From NCBI GenBank assembly GCA_035512155.1, contig DATKEN010000170.1, positions 1 to 29,794 of the forward strand: a DNA stretch of 29,794 bases. The letters are read 5' to 3'. Every line of letters starts with the position of its first letter. The first letter of the stretch is position 1. Shown piece after piece: positions 1 to 8,219 of the stretch. Made by a program: the position numbers and the translations under genes. Source of the DNA: JABCYV01 sp035512155 (lineage in GTDB: Bacteria > Acidobacteriota > Terriglobia > Terriglobales > Acidobacteriaceae). The notes under the pieces were generated by a model. That model was not told where the DNA came from. It ran no database searches and saw only the letters and a program-made list of their open reading frames with translations.

Positions 1-77
1 CAGCGCCACAGCTTGTGTGGTCACTCCACGCGAGGTCCCTCGCCCGGCTGAACTGCGCCGGGCTTCGGGATGACGCC
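1..77. repeat. Dispersed intergenic repeat, copy 1 (truncated by window edge)
   Basis: Positions 43-62 read CCCGGCTGAACTGCGCCGGG, a 6-bp hairpin, followed by TTCGGGATGACGCC. The exact reverse complement of the 20-base core occurs at 29327-29346, and the TCGGGATGACGCC tail recurs in direct orientation at about 29439-29451. The preceding CCACGCGAG also recurs, inverted, near 29378-29386. This is non-coding intergenic repeat material; the family name is not known to me. Confidence 0.7.
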
Positions 78-104
78 TGAGAAAAAAACCGCCGAGAATT
101 CAAA

Positions 105-125
105 TTGAGCCACTGCGTGGCTTAA
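105..125. promoter_or_regulatory. Dyad directly upstream of the kinase promoter
   Basis: TTGAGCCAC (105-113) pairs with GTGGCTTAA (117-125) around a 3-base loop, giving 9 bp with one G-U pair. It abuts the -35 hexamer at 126. It could be an operator for the kinase gene or a weak terminator for a gene left of the window; there is no T-run, so a terminator is less likely. Confidence 0.4.
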
Positions 126-154
126 TTGACTTACCTCACCTGTGGCCCTAAGAT
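126..154 (+). promoter_or_regulatory. Sigma70-type promoter of the Ser/Thr kinase gene
   Basis: TTGACT (126-131), a 17-base spacer, then TAAGAT (149-154). The expected transcription start is near 161, only about 3 bases before the ATG at 164. No Shine-Dalgarno sequence precedes that ATG, so the message is probably leaderless. Confidence 0.65.
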
Positions 155-163
155 TTCAAGCCA

Positions 164-3109
164 ATGATCGGGCAGACTATTTCCCACTACCGCATCGTCG
201 AGAAACTAGGCGGTGGCGGGATGGGCGTTGTCTACAAGGCGGAAGACACGCGGCTGCGGCGCTTCGTTGCGCTGAAGTTCCTTCCGGAAGACGTCACTCG
301 CGACACCGCTGCATTGAGCCGATTTCAACGCGAGGCGCAGGCGGCTTCGGCGCTCAACCATCCCAACATCTGCACCATCTACGATATCGGCGAAGCCGAC
401 GGGCGGGCCTTTATTGTCATGGAGTATCTGGATGGCACCACACTGAAGCACGCTATCAACAATCGCCCACTCGAATTGGATACCCTGCTCAGCGTGGCAA
501 TCGACGTGACGGATGCGTTGGACGCGGCGCATGCCAAAAGCATCGTGCATCGCGATATCAAGCCGGCGAACTTGTTTGTGACTAGCCGGGGCGCAGCGAA
601 GATACTCGACTTCGGGTTGGCCAAGCTTGAGGCTGCGGCGGTTCCAGGCGATGCGACCCAGACTAAGACAGACGCTCAGCACCTGACGAGTCCGGGATCA
701 ACGGTGGGCACGGCGGCCTACATGTCGCCGGAGCAGGCGCGGGGTAAGCCGCTGGATACGCGCACGGATCTGTTTTCGTTTGGCGCAGTGCTCTATGAGA
801 TGGCTACCGGCACGTTACCGTTCCGCGGGGAGACGACCGCGGTGCTCTTCGACTCGATCCTCCACAAAGCGCCTGTGGCCCCAGTACGGCTAAATCCGGA
901 TCTGCCGCCGGAGCTGGAACGCATCATCAACAAAGCTCTGGAGAAGGATCGTGACCTGCGCTACCAGCACGCCTCGGACATGAAGGCGGATTTAAAGCGG
1001 CTGAAGCGCGAAGTGGATTCGGGTAATACCTCGGCGGCGCCTGCGGACGAACCGGCAGCAAGAAGCACGACGACTGTCGCTGACTCGACGGCGAAGCGGG
1101 AGTCAAGCGGGAGGATCGCGAGGGAGAGCTCCGGAACGGCGGTCGCTGTGAAGGGCGACGAGGTTGCAGGGCCGTCACGCTTCGGGCTGGCTGCGGGGAT
1201 TGTTGCCGCGCTGCTGGCTGGGGTGGCATTAGTCGGCGGTTATTACTACACGCATCGCTCCTCGGCCAAACTCACCGAGAAGGACACCATTGTGGTGGCT
1301 GACTTTGCCAACTCCACGGGCGACCCGGTGTTCGACGATGCGCTTAAGCAGGCCTTGAGCGTATCGCTGCGGCAGTCGCCGTTCTTGAATGTGCTTTCCG
1401 ACGAGAAAATCGCAGCTACGCTCAGACTTATGACCCGGCCGGTGAACACGCCGTTAACTCCGGACGTGGCCCGCGAATTGTGCCAACGAGCCGACAGCAA
1501 GGCATACATTGCGGGCTCTGTGGCCGGCCTGGGCAGCCAGTATGTAATTGGGCTGAAAGCAGTGAACTGTCTGAACGGCGACACGCTGGCGCAGGAGCAA
1601 GCCACCGCTACGGGCAAGGAAAAAGTGCTGGATGCGCTGGGCGAGGCCGCCAGCAAGCTACGTGGCGAACTCGGTGAGTCTCTCGTTTCCGTGCAGAAAT
1701 TCGACGCTCCTTTAGGCCAGGAGACCACGCCTTCTCTTGAAGCGTTAAAGGCGGGTGCCGTTGCCAAGAAGATTGAGGGCGAGAAAGGCCCGGCCGCGGC
1801 GCTGCCCGTCTTTCTACGGGCAATCGAGCTGGACCCGAACTTCGCCAGCGCAATCGAGGGCGTGGGGATTATGTATGGCAATGTTGGCCAGCCCACGCGA
1901 GGAAACGAGTACCTGACCAAGGCCTTTGCGCTGCGAGACCGTGCCAGCGAGCGCGAGAAACTGCACATCACCTCGATGTACTACATGTCAGTGACAGGCG
2001 AGTTGGACAAGGCGGTTGAGACTTTCCGTGAATGGGAGGAGAACTACCCCCGTGATAACACTGCGTACACCAACCTCTCCTCCGTCTACAGTCAACAAGG
2101 CAAGCTGGAGCAGGCGGCGGAACAGGCAAGGGAGGGGCTGCGCCTAAACCCCGACAACGTGATTACGGCGGAGAATCTGATGGTCCCCCTGGTCAATTTG
2201 CAGCGCTACGATGAAGCACGGCAAGTGTATCAGCAGACGGTGGCCCGCAAGCTGGATGACGATGCCTTGCACCTCGCTAGCTACGGGATGGATTTTGTGC
2301 AACGAGACACCAAAGCGATGGCGGAACAGGCGGCGTGGTTCGAGGCCCGCCCGGAACTGCAAAACGAAATTTTGGGGTTGGAATCAGATACCGAAGCCTA
2401 TGCGGGACGCCTGACTAAGGCAGGGGAGATCACCCGGCACGCCGCCGAATCGGCAATGCGGGCAGACAACAAGGAGTCGGCCGCGTTCTGGCAACTCGCC
2501 GCTGCCTGGCGGGGAGCGCTCTTCGGTAATTTTGAAGAAGCGAAGCGAGGAGCCCTCGCGGGCCTGGCCATCGCGCCCGAGAGCCGCGATGTTCAGTTAT
2601 TGGCGGCACTGGTCTTGGCCCGCGCTGGGGATGCGACCAAGGCGCGCGCGCTGGCTCAGAGGCTCGCCCAGCAATACCCGTCTCACACTTTGTTGCAATC
2701 GTACTGGCTGCCCGCGATTGAGACCCAACTTGCGTTGTCGGAGAAAGAACCACAGAGGGCGATTGATCAAATACAAAAGACGGAGAACCTGGAGTTCGCC
2801 CTCCCATCGGGAAACACGAATAATACGTGCCTCGATGCGACCTATCTACGAGGAGAAGCTTATCTCGCGTTAGGACAGGCCGGTCCCGCGACGACAGAGT
2901 TCCAGAAGATCATCAACCACCCAGGCCTGGTATGGAATTGCGTAACTGGCGCGCTAGCGCACTTGGAGCTCGGACGCGCGCAGGTGCTGGCGGGCGATAA
3001 GGCAAAGGCCCGGGCAGCATATCAGGATTTTCTGACTCTCTGGAAAGATGCCGACCCCGATATCCCCGTTCTGAAAGAAGCCAAGGCGGAGTACGCCAAG
3101 CTGCAGTAA
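164..3109 (+). CDS. Transmembrane Ser/Thr protein kinase with C-terminal TPR-like region
   Basis: A 981-residue Hanks-type kinase, PknB-like. Residues about 9-280 form the kinase domain: glycine-rich loop GGGGMG at 16-21, ATP-binding Lys38 in VALKFL, catalytic HRD with Asp131, metal-binding DFG at 149-151, and SPE at 188-190. A low-complexity Ser/Thr/Ala/Glu linker follows, then one membrane helix at about 341-362. The remaining roughly 600 residues have an alpha-helical, TPR-like pattern with motifs such as DPNFASAIEGVG and LNPDNV, probably periplasmic. Kinase-TPR fusions of this kind are frequent in Acidobacteriota. The domain around 370-520 (IVVADFANSTGDPVFDDALKQ) resembles the conserved region seen in such kinases between helix and TPRs. 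Substrate unknown. The ATG sits 10 bases after a good -10 box and has no ribosome binding site. Confidence 0.95.
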   Translation: MIGQTISHYRIVEKLGGGGMGVVYKAEDTRLRRFVALKFLPEDVTRDTAALSRFQREAQAASALNHPNICTIYDIGEADGRAFIVMEYLDGTTLKHAINNRPLELDTLLSVAIDVTDALDAAHAKSIVHRDIKPANLFVTSRGAAKILDFGLAKLEAAAVPGDATQTKTDAQHLTSPGSTVGTAAYMSPEQARGKPLDTRTDLFSFGAVLYEMATGTLPFRGETTAVLFDSILHKAPVAPVRLNPDLPPELERIINKALEKDRDLRYQHASDMKADLKRLKREVDSGNTSAAPADEPAARSTTTVADSTAKRESSGRIARESSGTAVAVKGDEVAGPSRFGLAAGIVAALLAGVALVGGYYYTHRSSAKLTEKDTIVVADFANSTGDPVFDDALKQALSVSLRQSPFLNVLSDEKIAATLRLMTRPVNTPLTPDVARELCQRADSKAYIAGSVAGLGSQYVIGLKAVNCLNGDTLAQEQATATGKEKVLDALGEAASKLRGELGESLVSVQKFDAPLGQETTPSLEALKAGAVAKKIEGEKGPAAALPVFLRAIELDPNFASAIEGVGIMYGNVGQPTRGNEYLTKAFALRDRASEREKLHITSMYYMSVTGELDKAVETFREWEENYPRDNTAYTNLSSVYSQQGKLEQAAEQAREGLRLNPDNVITAENLMVPLVNLQRYDEARQVYQQTVARKLDDDALHLASYGMDFVQRDTKAMAEQAAWFEARPELQNEILGLESDTEAYAGRLTKAGEITRHAAESAMRADNKESAAFWQLAAAWRGALFGNFEEAKRGALAGLAIAPESRDVQLLAALVLARAGDATKARALAQRLAQQYPSHTLLQSYWLPAIETQLALSEKEPQRAIDQIQKTENLEFALPSGNTNNTCLDATYLRGEAYLALGQAGPATTEFQKIINHPGLVWNCVTGALAHLELGRAQVLAGDKAKARAAYQDFLTLWKDADPDIPVLKEAKAEYAKLQ

Positions 3110-3127
3110 CTACAGTAGGGAGCCCTC

Positions 3128-3598
3128 ATGTCGGAAACCGCACGTCTCGCTGACCAAATCCGCCGCGCCTTCGAGGGAGAAGCATGGCATGGCGACTCTT
3201 TGCTCGAACTTCTTAAGGGGGTTAATGCGGCTACGGCTGCCGCCAAGCCAATCAAGAACGCCCACAGCATTTGGGAATTGATCCTGCACATTGCAGCGTG
3301 GGATGACATTGTCCGCCAGCGTACCGGCGGGAAAGCTGTTATGCCAACCGACGAACAGAATTTTCCGCCGGTCAAAGACACCAGCGAAGCCGCCTGGAAT
3401 AAGGCACTCGAAGAAACAAAGCGCGCGCACAATGAATTGGTGAAAGCCGTGGCTGCGTTCCCAGATTCACGCTTGCAAGAGCAAGTCCCAGGCAAGACTC
3501 AGAACTATTACAACTTCTTTTACATGTTCAGTGGAATCGTGCAGCACGAGCTTTACCACGCCGGTCAGATTGCACTATTAAAAAAGGGGAAGGGTTAG
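3128..3598 (+). CDS. DinB-like four-helix protein
   Basis: A 156-residue protein resembling the DinB/YfiT superfamily of four-helix-bundle proteins, often metal-binding and sometimes thiol-dependent transferases. Conserved features are an early histidine in HSIWELILHIAAWDD and the C-terminal QHELYHAGQIALL motif with two histidines, the usual metal ligands of the fold. It starts 18 bases after the kinase gene behind GGGAG (3118-3122), so the two are probably co-transcribed. The catalytic role cannot be read from the sequence. Confidence 0.85.
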   Translation: MSETARLADQIRRAFEGEAWHGDSLLELLKGVNAATAAAKPIKNAHSIWELILHIAAWDDIVRQRTGGKAVMPTDEQNFPPVKDTSEAAWNKALEETKRAHNELVKAVAAFPDSRLQEQVPGKTQNYYNFFYMFSGIVQHELYHAGQIALLKKGKG

Positions 3599-3684
3599 TC
3601 CGGCGATGGCCCGACAACGTTCTTCGCGTGCCCGCGAACCTGCTGTGTGCGCCTTTCTCCTTCTCAAATGCCCTTTCTCATCCC

Positions 3685-3700
3685 GGAGAACCCATAGCTG
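3685..3700 (+). promoter_or_regulatory. Ribosome binding site favouring a CTG start
   Basis: GGAG at 3685-3688 lies 9 bases before CTG at 3698. The next in-frame start, GTG at 3725, has no comparable site and would cut off the first beta strand of the Rossmann fold. The stop TAG lies just before the CTG at 3695, so no earlier start exists. Confidence 0.55.
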
Positions 3701-4714
3701 ACCGATAATTTAATCAACGTCGCCGTGATCGGTGTGGGCGCCTTTGGACGCAATCATGCCCGCGTTTATCATCAGCTCGCGCAGCAGGGTGAAGCCGTAA
3801 GGCTGGCCGGAGTAGTTGATTCTGACCTGCCACGGGCAGATGTCGTGGCGAAGGAATTTGGCTGTCGCAGCTTCGGCTCTATCCAGCAACTTACGACCAC
3901 TCATAGTGAAATCCAGGCGGCTTCGATCGCTGTCCCCACCATTCACCACCTCGAGGTCGCCCGGGCACTGATGGAAGCCGGCATCGACGTGCTTATCGAA
4001 AAGCCGGTGGCCACTTCACTGGCGGAAGCCGAAGAGCTGATCGCGATGGCGCAGCGCCTCGGCCGCATAGCCCAGGTGGGTCATCTGGAGCGCTTCAATC
4101 CCGCCGTCCGGGCGACGATTCCACTTGTTAGTCAACCCATGTTCTTTGAGGTGCACCGCCTCAGCGTGTTCTCGCCGCGCTCCCTCGATGTGGATGTCGT
4201 CCTCGATCTGATGATTCACGATCTCGACGTGGTCCTCTCGTTCGTGAATGCGCCGGTCAGAGAAATTCGCGCTGTCGGTCTCCCCATTCTCTCGGGTAAG
4301 GTGGATATCGCTAATGTGCGTATGGAATTCGACTCCGGCTGCGTGGCCAACTTTACCGCCAGCCGGGTTTCAACCGAACGGGTGCGCAAGCTGCGGTTCT
4401 TCCAACCCCGGCAGTACATCTCGCTCGACTACAGCCGTCAGGATGTCCTTGCCTTCAGCATCGGCGGCGACGGCGAAGCCGCAGGGATGCCGTCTGTAAA
4501 TCCGCAAATCAAAGTTTCCAAACCCCCCGTCACCGCGGAAGAGCCTCTGCACGCCGAGTTGAAGTCTTTTCTTGGCTCTGTCCGCCGACGTTCCAAACCG
4601 CTCGTCTCCTTGGAGGACGGCCGCCGTGCTCTGGCAGTTGCCCTCGACATCGTGGCGGCAATCCGCGAGCACGGCAAAAAGGTGAAGCTGGATCGGCTGG
4701 GAGCGATGGGCTAA
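3698..4714 (+). CDS. Gfo/Idh/MocA family NAD(P)-dependent oxidoreductase
   Basis: A 338-residue protein if begun at CTG 3698. The N-terminal Rossmann motif reads INVAVIGVGAFGRNHARVY, with the GxGxxG-like nucleotide loop. EKPVATSLAEAEEL is the hallmark Glu-Lys-Pro motif of the family, followed by QVGHLERFNPA and the DLMIHDLDVVLSF helix, which carries the expected catalytic-site His. The C-terminal half is the family's alpha/beta dimerisation domain. Substrate, likely a sugar or a sugar nucleotide, cannot be decided. The annotated start matters: the usual choice, GTG 3725, gives 329 residues and loses strand beta-1. The gene follows the DinB-like gene by about 100 bases and may have its own promoter. 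Confidence 0.9.
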   Translation: MTDNLINVAVIGVGAFGRNHARVYHQLAQQGEAVRLAGVVDSDLPRADVVAKEFGCRSFGSIQQLTTTHSEIQAASIAVPTIHHLEVARALMEAGIDVLIEKPVATSLAEAEELIAMAQRLGRIAQVGHLERFNPAVRATIPLVSQPMFFEVHRLSVFSPRSLDVDVVLDLMIHDLDVVLSFVNAPVREIRAVGLPILSGKVDIANVRMEFDSGCVANFTASRVSTERVRKLRFFQPRQYISLDYSRQDVLAFSIGGDGEAAGMPSVNPQIKVSKPPVTAEEPLHAELKSFLGSVRRRSKPLVSLEDGRRALAVALDIVAAIREHGKKVKLDRLGAMG

Positions 4715-4770
4715 GGCCTTCTCACAACTACCGTTTACACTTCTTGACAAGCAATCCTCAGAATTCGCGC

Positions 4771-4927
4771 TATGCTCCCATTGATCAGTCAGGTGCGGCT
4801 CCTAAGTGCTTGTACCTTCAGCTTTTCGCACAATTCCCCGAAAAATGCGAAAATGAAACACTTAGGCGCCTGACGCCGAAGGATTGACGACCAGCCTTTG
4901 CGGCTAGTGCGGGAGGAAAGTTCCGCA
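4771..4927 (+). promoter_or_regulatory. Structured 5' leader of the TonB-type gene (possible RNA element)
   Basis: Three nested helices are visible: 4788-4795 with 4867-4874 (8 bp, one G-U), 4801-4808 with 4859-4866 (8 perfect bp), and TTTTCGCA 4823-4830 with TGCGAAAA 4846-4853 (8 perfect bp). A separate hairpin pairs TGCGGGA (4908-4914) with TTCCGCA (4921-4927) around GGAAAG. A possible -10, TATGCT (4771-4776), would start the RNA near 4783, just at the base of the first stem; TTGACA at 4744-4749 is 21 bases upstream, too far for an ideal -35. It matches no riboswitch family I recognise. It could be a leader, a small RNA or a protein-binding dyad. Confidence 0.5.
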
Positions 4928-4972
4928 TTCCAGCAACGAAAGGCGGTGCGTCCGTCTCTAACTAGAGGTTTG

Positions 4973-6079
4973 ATGCCGACGACCCAAATTCCGCCAGCCC
5001 CTCCGTCGCGGCCTGCGTCCGACGCGGACGCTAGCGATCTGTACGATGCGGAGCGTTGGGAATCGGCTTATCTCGAAGCCCACGATGCTCCCGCTCTTCT
5101 CATCCAACTGCAAGACGATCTCTCGCGTTCGCGCCAGCGGGAAGCGCTTTGGATTTCGGTTGTCGTCCACCTCACCATCGTCATTCTGCTCGTCAATTCG
5201 CAAAAGTTTGAGAGATACCTGCCCAGGCGTAGCGTAATCGAAGTTAGTCCTAATGACTTGATGAAAGAGAAAGATCTGACTTATCTCGAGTTGCCCCCGG
5301 ACGAGCAGAAACTGACCAAGCGGCCCGAAACGAACAATATTTCGGATAAGGATCGCAAAGCCATGTCGCGGGCGCCCCAGCTCAATCGGGAGGAATTGAA
5401 AAAGATTCTGGCTCGCCCGGGAGCGCCCGGACCAAGCGGTCCTCCGGCACAGTCGCAACAGCCAGTCGCGCCCGCTCCCGCGACGGCCCAGAATACGCCC
5501 GCGCCGCAGCAATCACAACCGGCGCCGCCCGCTCCGAATCAGAACCAGTCGGCACGGTTGCAGACTCCGCCGCCTCCGACCGCTCCCAAGCCATCCTTTA
5601 ACAACAATGGGCAATACGCGGGATCGGCAATCGAGCAAGCTGCACGCGCTGCCCTAGCCAATCGCGGTGGGTTTGGTGGCGACAACGGAGATTACGGCCT
5701 GGGTCAGGGAAGACAGGCCAGCGCCGCAATGGGACCGCTCGACGTCCTCAGTGACACACAAGGCGTTGACTTCGGACCATACCTGAAACGCGTGGTCGAC
5801 AATGTCAGAAGGAACTGGTACGAGGTGATTCCTGAGTCGGCGCGCCCGCCGATCATGAAAAAAGGGAAAGTCTCTATTGAGTTTGCCATAATGAAAGATG
5901 GTCGGGTGGCCGGCATGCAGATCATCGGCCCATCAGGTGACATTGCTCTTGACCGAGCTGCCTATGGCGGCATTACCTCCAGCAATCCCTTCCCACCGTT
6001 GCCGAGCGAATTCAGCGGACAGTATCTCGCCTTGCGTTTCCACTTCTTCTACAACCCGGATCGCTCGGACTTGCAGTAG
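4973..6079 (+). CDS. TonB/TolA-type energy-transducing protein
   Basis: A 368-residue inner-membrane protein. From ATG 4973 it has a cytoplasmic N-terminal segment, one membrane helix at about 58-75 (ALWISVVVHLTIVILLV), a linker, a Pro/Gln/Ala-rich periplasm-spanning stretch around 145-235, and a TonB/TolA-like C-terminal domain (YLKRVVDNVRRNWYEVIPE ... KGKVSIEFAIMKDGRV ... SGDIALDRAA). Such proteins couple the proton gradient to the outer membrane. ATG 4973 is preferred because AGAGG (4964-4968) precedes it; an upstream in-frame TTG at 4898 lacks a site and lies within the structured leader. No ExbB/ExbD genes lie next to it, so its motor partners must be elsewhere. Confidence 0.85.
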   Translation: MPTTQIPPAPPSRPASDADASDLYDAERWESAYLEAHDAPALLIQLQDDLSRSRQREALWISVVVHLTIVILLVNSQKFERYLPRRSVIEVSPNDLMKEKDLTYLELPPDEQKLTKRPETNNISDKDRKAMSRAPQLNREELKKILARPGAPGPSGPPAQSQQPVAPAPATAQNTPAPQQSQPAPPAPNQNQSARLQTPPPPTAPKPSFNNNGQYAGSAIEQAARAALANRGGFGGDNGDYGLGQGRQASAAMGPLDVLSDTQGVDFGPYLKRVVDNVRRNWYEVIPESARPPIMKKGKVSIEFAIMKDGRVAGMQIIGPSGDIALDRAAYGGITSSNPFPPLPSEFSGQYLALRFHFFYNPDRSDLQ

Positions 6080-6083
6080 CTGT

Positions 6084-6123
6084 CGCTGGTCACCGGTCTT
6101 GGGTCGTGACGATTCGACCAGCG
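6084..6123. terminator. Inverted repeat between convergent genes
   Basis: CGCTGGTC (6084-6091) and GACCAGCG (6116-6123) form a perfect 8-bp stem with a 24-base loop, placed just after the TonB-type stop codon and just before the M13 peptidase stop. It may act on both strands. No T-run follows, so it is not a classical intrinsic terminator. Confidence 0.4.
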
Positions 6124-6127
6124 TGTC

Positions 6128-8155
6128 CTACCAGACCCGGCAACGATTTTGCCGAACCATCGGCGCACCAGCCATGCAGTGGAACGCCTGCTGAAACTCG
6201 GGCATGTTGGACACTACGCCATTGGTCCGATATTCGGGTGGTGAGTGAGGGTCAACAGCAGCACTGAGGCGCTTGGTTTCGTCGCGTACGTTAGAGCACC
6301 AACTCTGTCCATAGCCAATGAAGAAGCGCTGCTCCGGGGTGAAACCATCGATGGGATCCAATTTCCTGCCCTTAGTTTCATTTTGCCAGGCCATGTAAGC
6401 CAGGATTAGACCGCCCAAATCAGCCACGTCCTCGCCCAATGTTAGCTTCCCGTTGATCTTGATGTCATCCACAATGACGTATTGCGAATATTGGTCCGAG
6501 ATGCAACTGGCACGATTTTCAAATTGTTGCGCGTCCTCCGGGGTCCACCAGTCTCGCAGATTGCCCTGAGCATCGAATTTCCGGCCCTCATCGTCAAAGC
6601 CATGGGTAAGCTCATGACCAATCGTGCCGCCCGTATCCCCATAGTTGGGGGCGTCGTCGGAATCGGGATCAAAGAGTGGAGGCTGGAGGATGCCAGCGGG
6701 GAAATTGATGTCGTTCTTCAGAGGTTCGTAGTAGGCGTTCACGGTGGGGGGCGTCATCTGCCACTCGCCGCGGTCTACCGGTTTTCCGATTTTCGCCAGT
6801 TGGCGGTGGAATTCAAATTCGCGAGCACGCAGCACGTTGCCCATTTCGTCGTCACGCACAATGGCTAGAGCGCTGTAGTCGCGCCACTTGTCGGGATAAC
6901 CGATCTTGTCCGCCACGGCGTGCAGCTTTTCCTGCGCGTGTTGCTTAGTCACCGGCGTCATCCAAGGGAGGCCCTCGATATCGCGCCCCATGGCAGCCTC
7001 GATTTCCTTTACCAGTTTCATGGCACGCTGCTTGGCTTCCGCACTGAACGTTCGTTCCACGTAGGCCTGACCCAACGCCTCGCCCAGGTCATTATCCGCA
7101 TTGCTGACGCAGCGTTTCCAGCGGGGCTCAATTTCCTGCGCTCCCCTTAATGTCTTCTGGTTGAAATCGAAATCGGCGTTTACGAAGGCGGATGACAAAT
7201 ACGGCGCATTGGCGTTGATCAGATGCCAGCGCAAGTAGGCTTTCCAGCTTCCCAGGCCTTCTCTTTCGAGCTCAGCACTCAAAACCTTGAAAAACTCAGG
7301 GGTAGTAACGTTGAGCGACTGCAGTACCGGCAGTCCGACCTTGGTGAAGTACGAATTCCAGTGAAACGAAGGACTGAGCGCTTCCAATTGCTGGCGCGTC
7401 ATCTTGTGATAGACCTTATCAGGATCGCGGCGTTCCACCCGGGTGAGCGAGGCCTTCGCCAGGGCCGTCTCGATGTGCATAACGGCCTGGGCCTCGGCCG
7501 CCGCGAGGTTGGCCTTGTCGCCTAGCAACTCGAACATTTTCTGCACGTGTGCCACATAAGCCCGGCGCAGCTCCTCGGATTTGGGGTTGGTCTTCAAATA
7601 GTAATCTCGATCGGGAAGGCCGAGACCACCCTGATCGGCTTCTGCGATCACTTGGTTAGAGTTTTTGAAATCCTGATCGGACCCGAACTCGAACAACATA
7701 CCGTCGTTGACCATGGCCGCGGCAACATCGCCAATGTCCCGCTTGGAATGCAGCCTGGCAATCTGCTCCAAGGCTCGGTTCAGCGGCATACCTCCTGCGG
7801 TCTCGATCGCTTTCTCGTCCATGCACGCGGCATAGTAATCGCCGATCTTCTGCTTCACGGCATCACGCTTGGGATGAGGCGCGGCGGCGCTTTCCAGGAT
7901 TTCGCGCAGGATCAGCTTGTTATCGTCCGCCATTTTGGAGTAGACGCTCCAGCGGGACTGGTCGGGCGGGATGGGATTTTTCTTGATCCACGCTCCGCAC
8001 GAGTAGGTGTAGAAGTCTGTGCAGGGATCGACGGTCTGATCCATCGATCCGAGGTCAAGGACAGGCTGGCGTTGAGACGATGGCGTCTGCGCAGAAGCAG
8101 TAGCGACAAAAAGAAGCGAAAAGAAAAGAAGCTGGCTGGACATAATTCTACGCAT
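6128..8155 (-). CDS. M13 family zinc metallopeptidase (neprilysin-like), secreted
   Basis: A 675-residue peptidase. The N-terminus is a signal peptide (SSQLLFFSLLFVATASAQT). VDPCTDFYTYSCGAW is the typical M13 N-terminal cysteine motif. NAYYEPLKNDINFPAGILQPP matches the conserved substrate-binding segment with the NAYY motif. Zinc is bound by HELTH at 514-518, and by Glu in GEDVADLGGL (the family's ENIADxGG). The C-terminus FHCMAGAPMVRQNRCRVW is the family's usual ending, so the gene is full length. It probably cuts peptides in the periplasm or outside. GAGGGA precedes the ATG by 5 bases. The next gene upstream on this strand ends 64 bases away. Confidence 0.96.
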   Translation of the reverse strand: MRRIMSSQLLFFSLLFVATASAQTPSSQRQPVLDLGSMDQTVDPCTDFYTYSCGAWIKKNPIPPDQSRWSVYSKMADDNKLILREILESAAAPHPKRDAVKQKIGDYYAACMDEKAIETAGGMPLNRALEQIARLHSKRDIGDVAAAMVNDGMLFEFGSDQDFKNSNQVIAEADQGGLGLPDRDYYLKTNPKSEELRRAYVAHVQKMFELLGDKANLAAAEAQAVMHIETALAKASLTRVERRDPDKVYHKMTRQQLEALSPSFHWNSYFTKVGLPVLQSLNVTTPEFFKVLSAELEREGLGSWKAYLRWHLINANAPYLSSAFVNADFDFNQKTLRGAQEIEPRWKRCVSNADNDLGEALGQAYVERTFSAEAKQRAMKLVKEIEAAMGRDIEGLPWMTPVTKQHAQEKLHAVADKIGYPDKWRDYSALAIVRDDEMGNVLRAREFEFHRQLAKIGKPVDRGEWQMTPPTVNAYYEPLKNDINFPAGILQPPLFDPDSDDAPNYGDTGGTIGHELTHGFDDEGRKFDAQGNLRDWWTPEDAQQFENRASCISDQYSQYVIVDDIKINGKLTLGEDVADLGGLILAYMAWQNETKGRKLDPIDGFTPEQRFFIGYGQSWCSNVRDETKRLSAAVDPHSPPEYRTNGVVSNMPEFQQAFHCMAGAPMVRQNRCRVW

Positions 8156-8219
8156 TACATTCCCTCTACGATAACTGAAGTCCCGACCGCGGCTCGCTGA
8201 CCGCTAAGAAATGCTGAAT

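Noticed and set aside
4744..4776. TTGACA and TATGCT as a full promoter
   Set aside because: The spacer is 21 bases, too long for a normal sigma70 promoter; the -10 alone is kept as a tentative start of the leader.
4783..4874. Possible small SRP (4.5S) RNA
   Set aside because: GTCAGGTGCGG superficially resembles its conserved loop, but the essential GGAAG-type loop sequence is missing.
4884..4930. A GAGGAAAGT-like stretch resembling part of RNase P RNA
   Set aside because: The other conserved parts of RNase P RNA are absent, and the region runs directly into well-supported TonB-type coding sequence from 4973.
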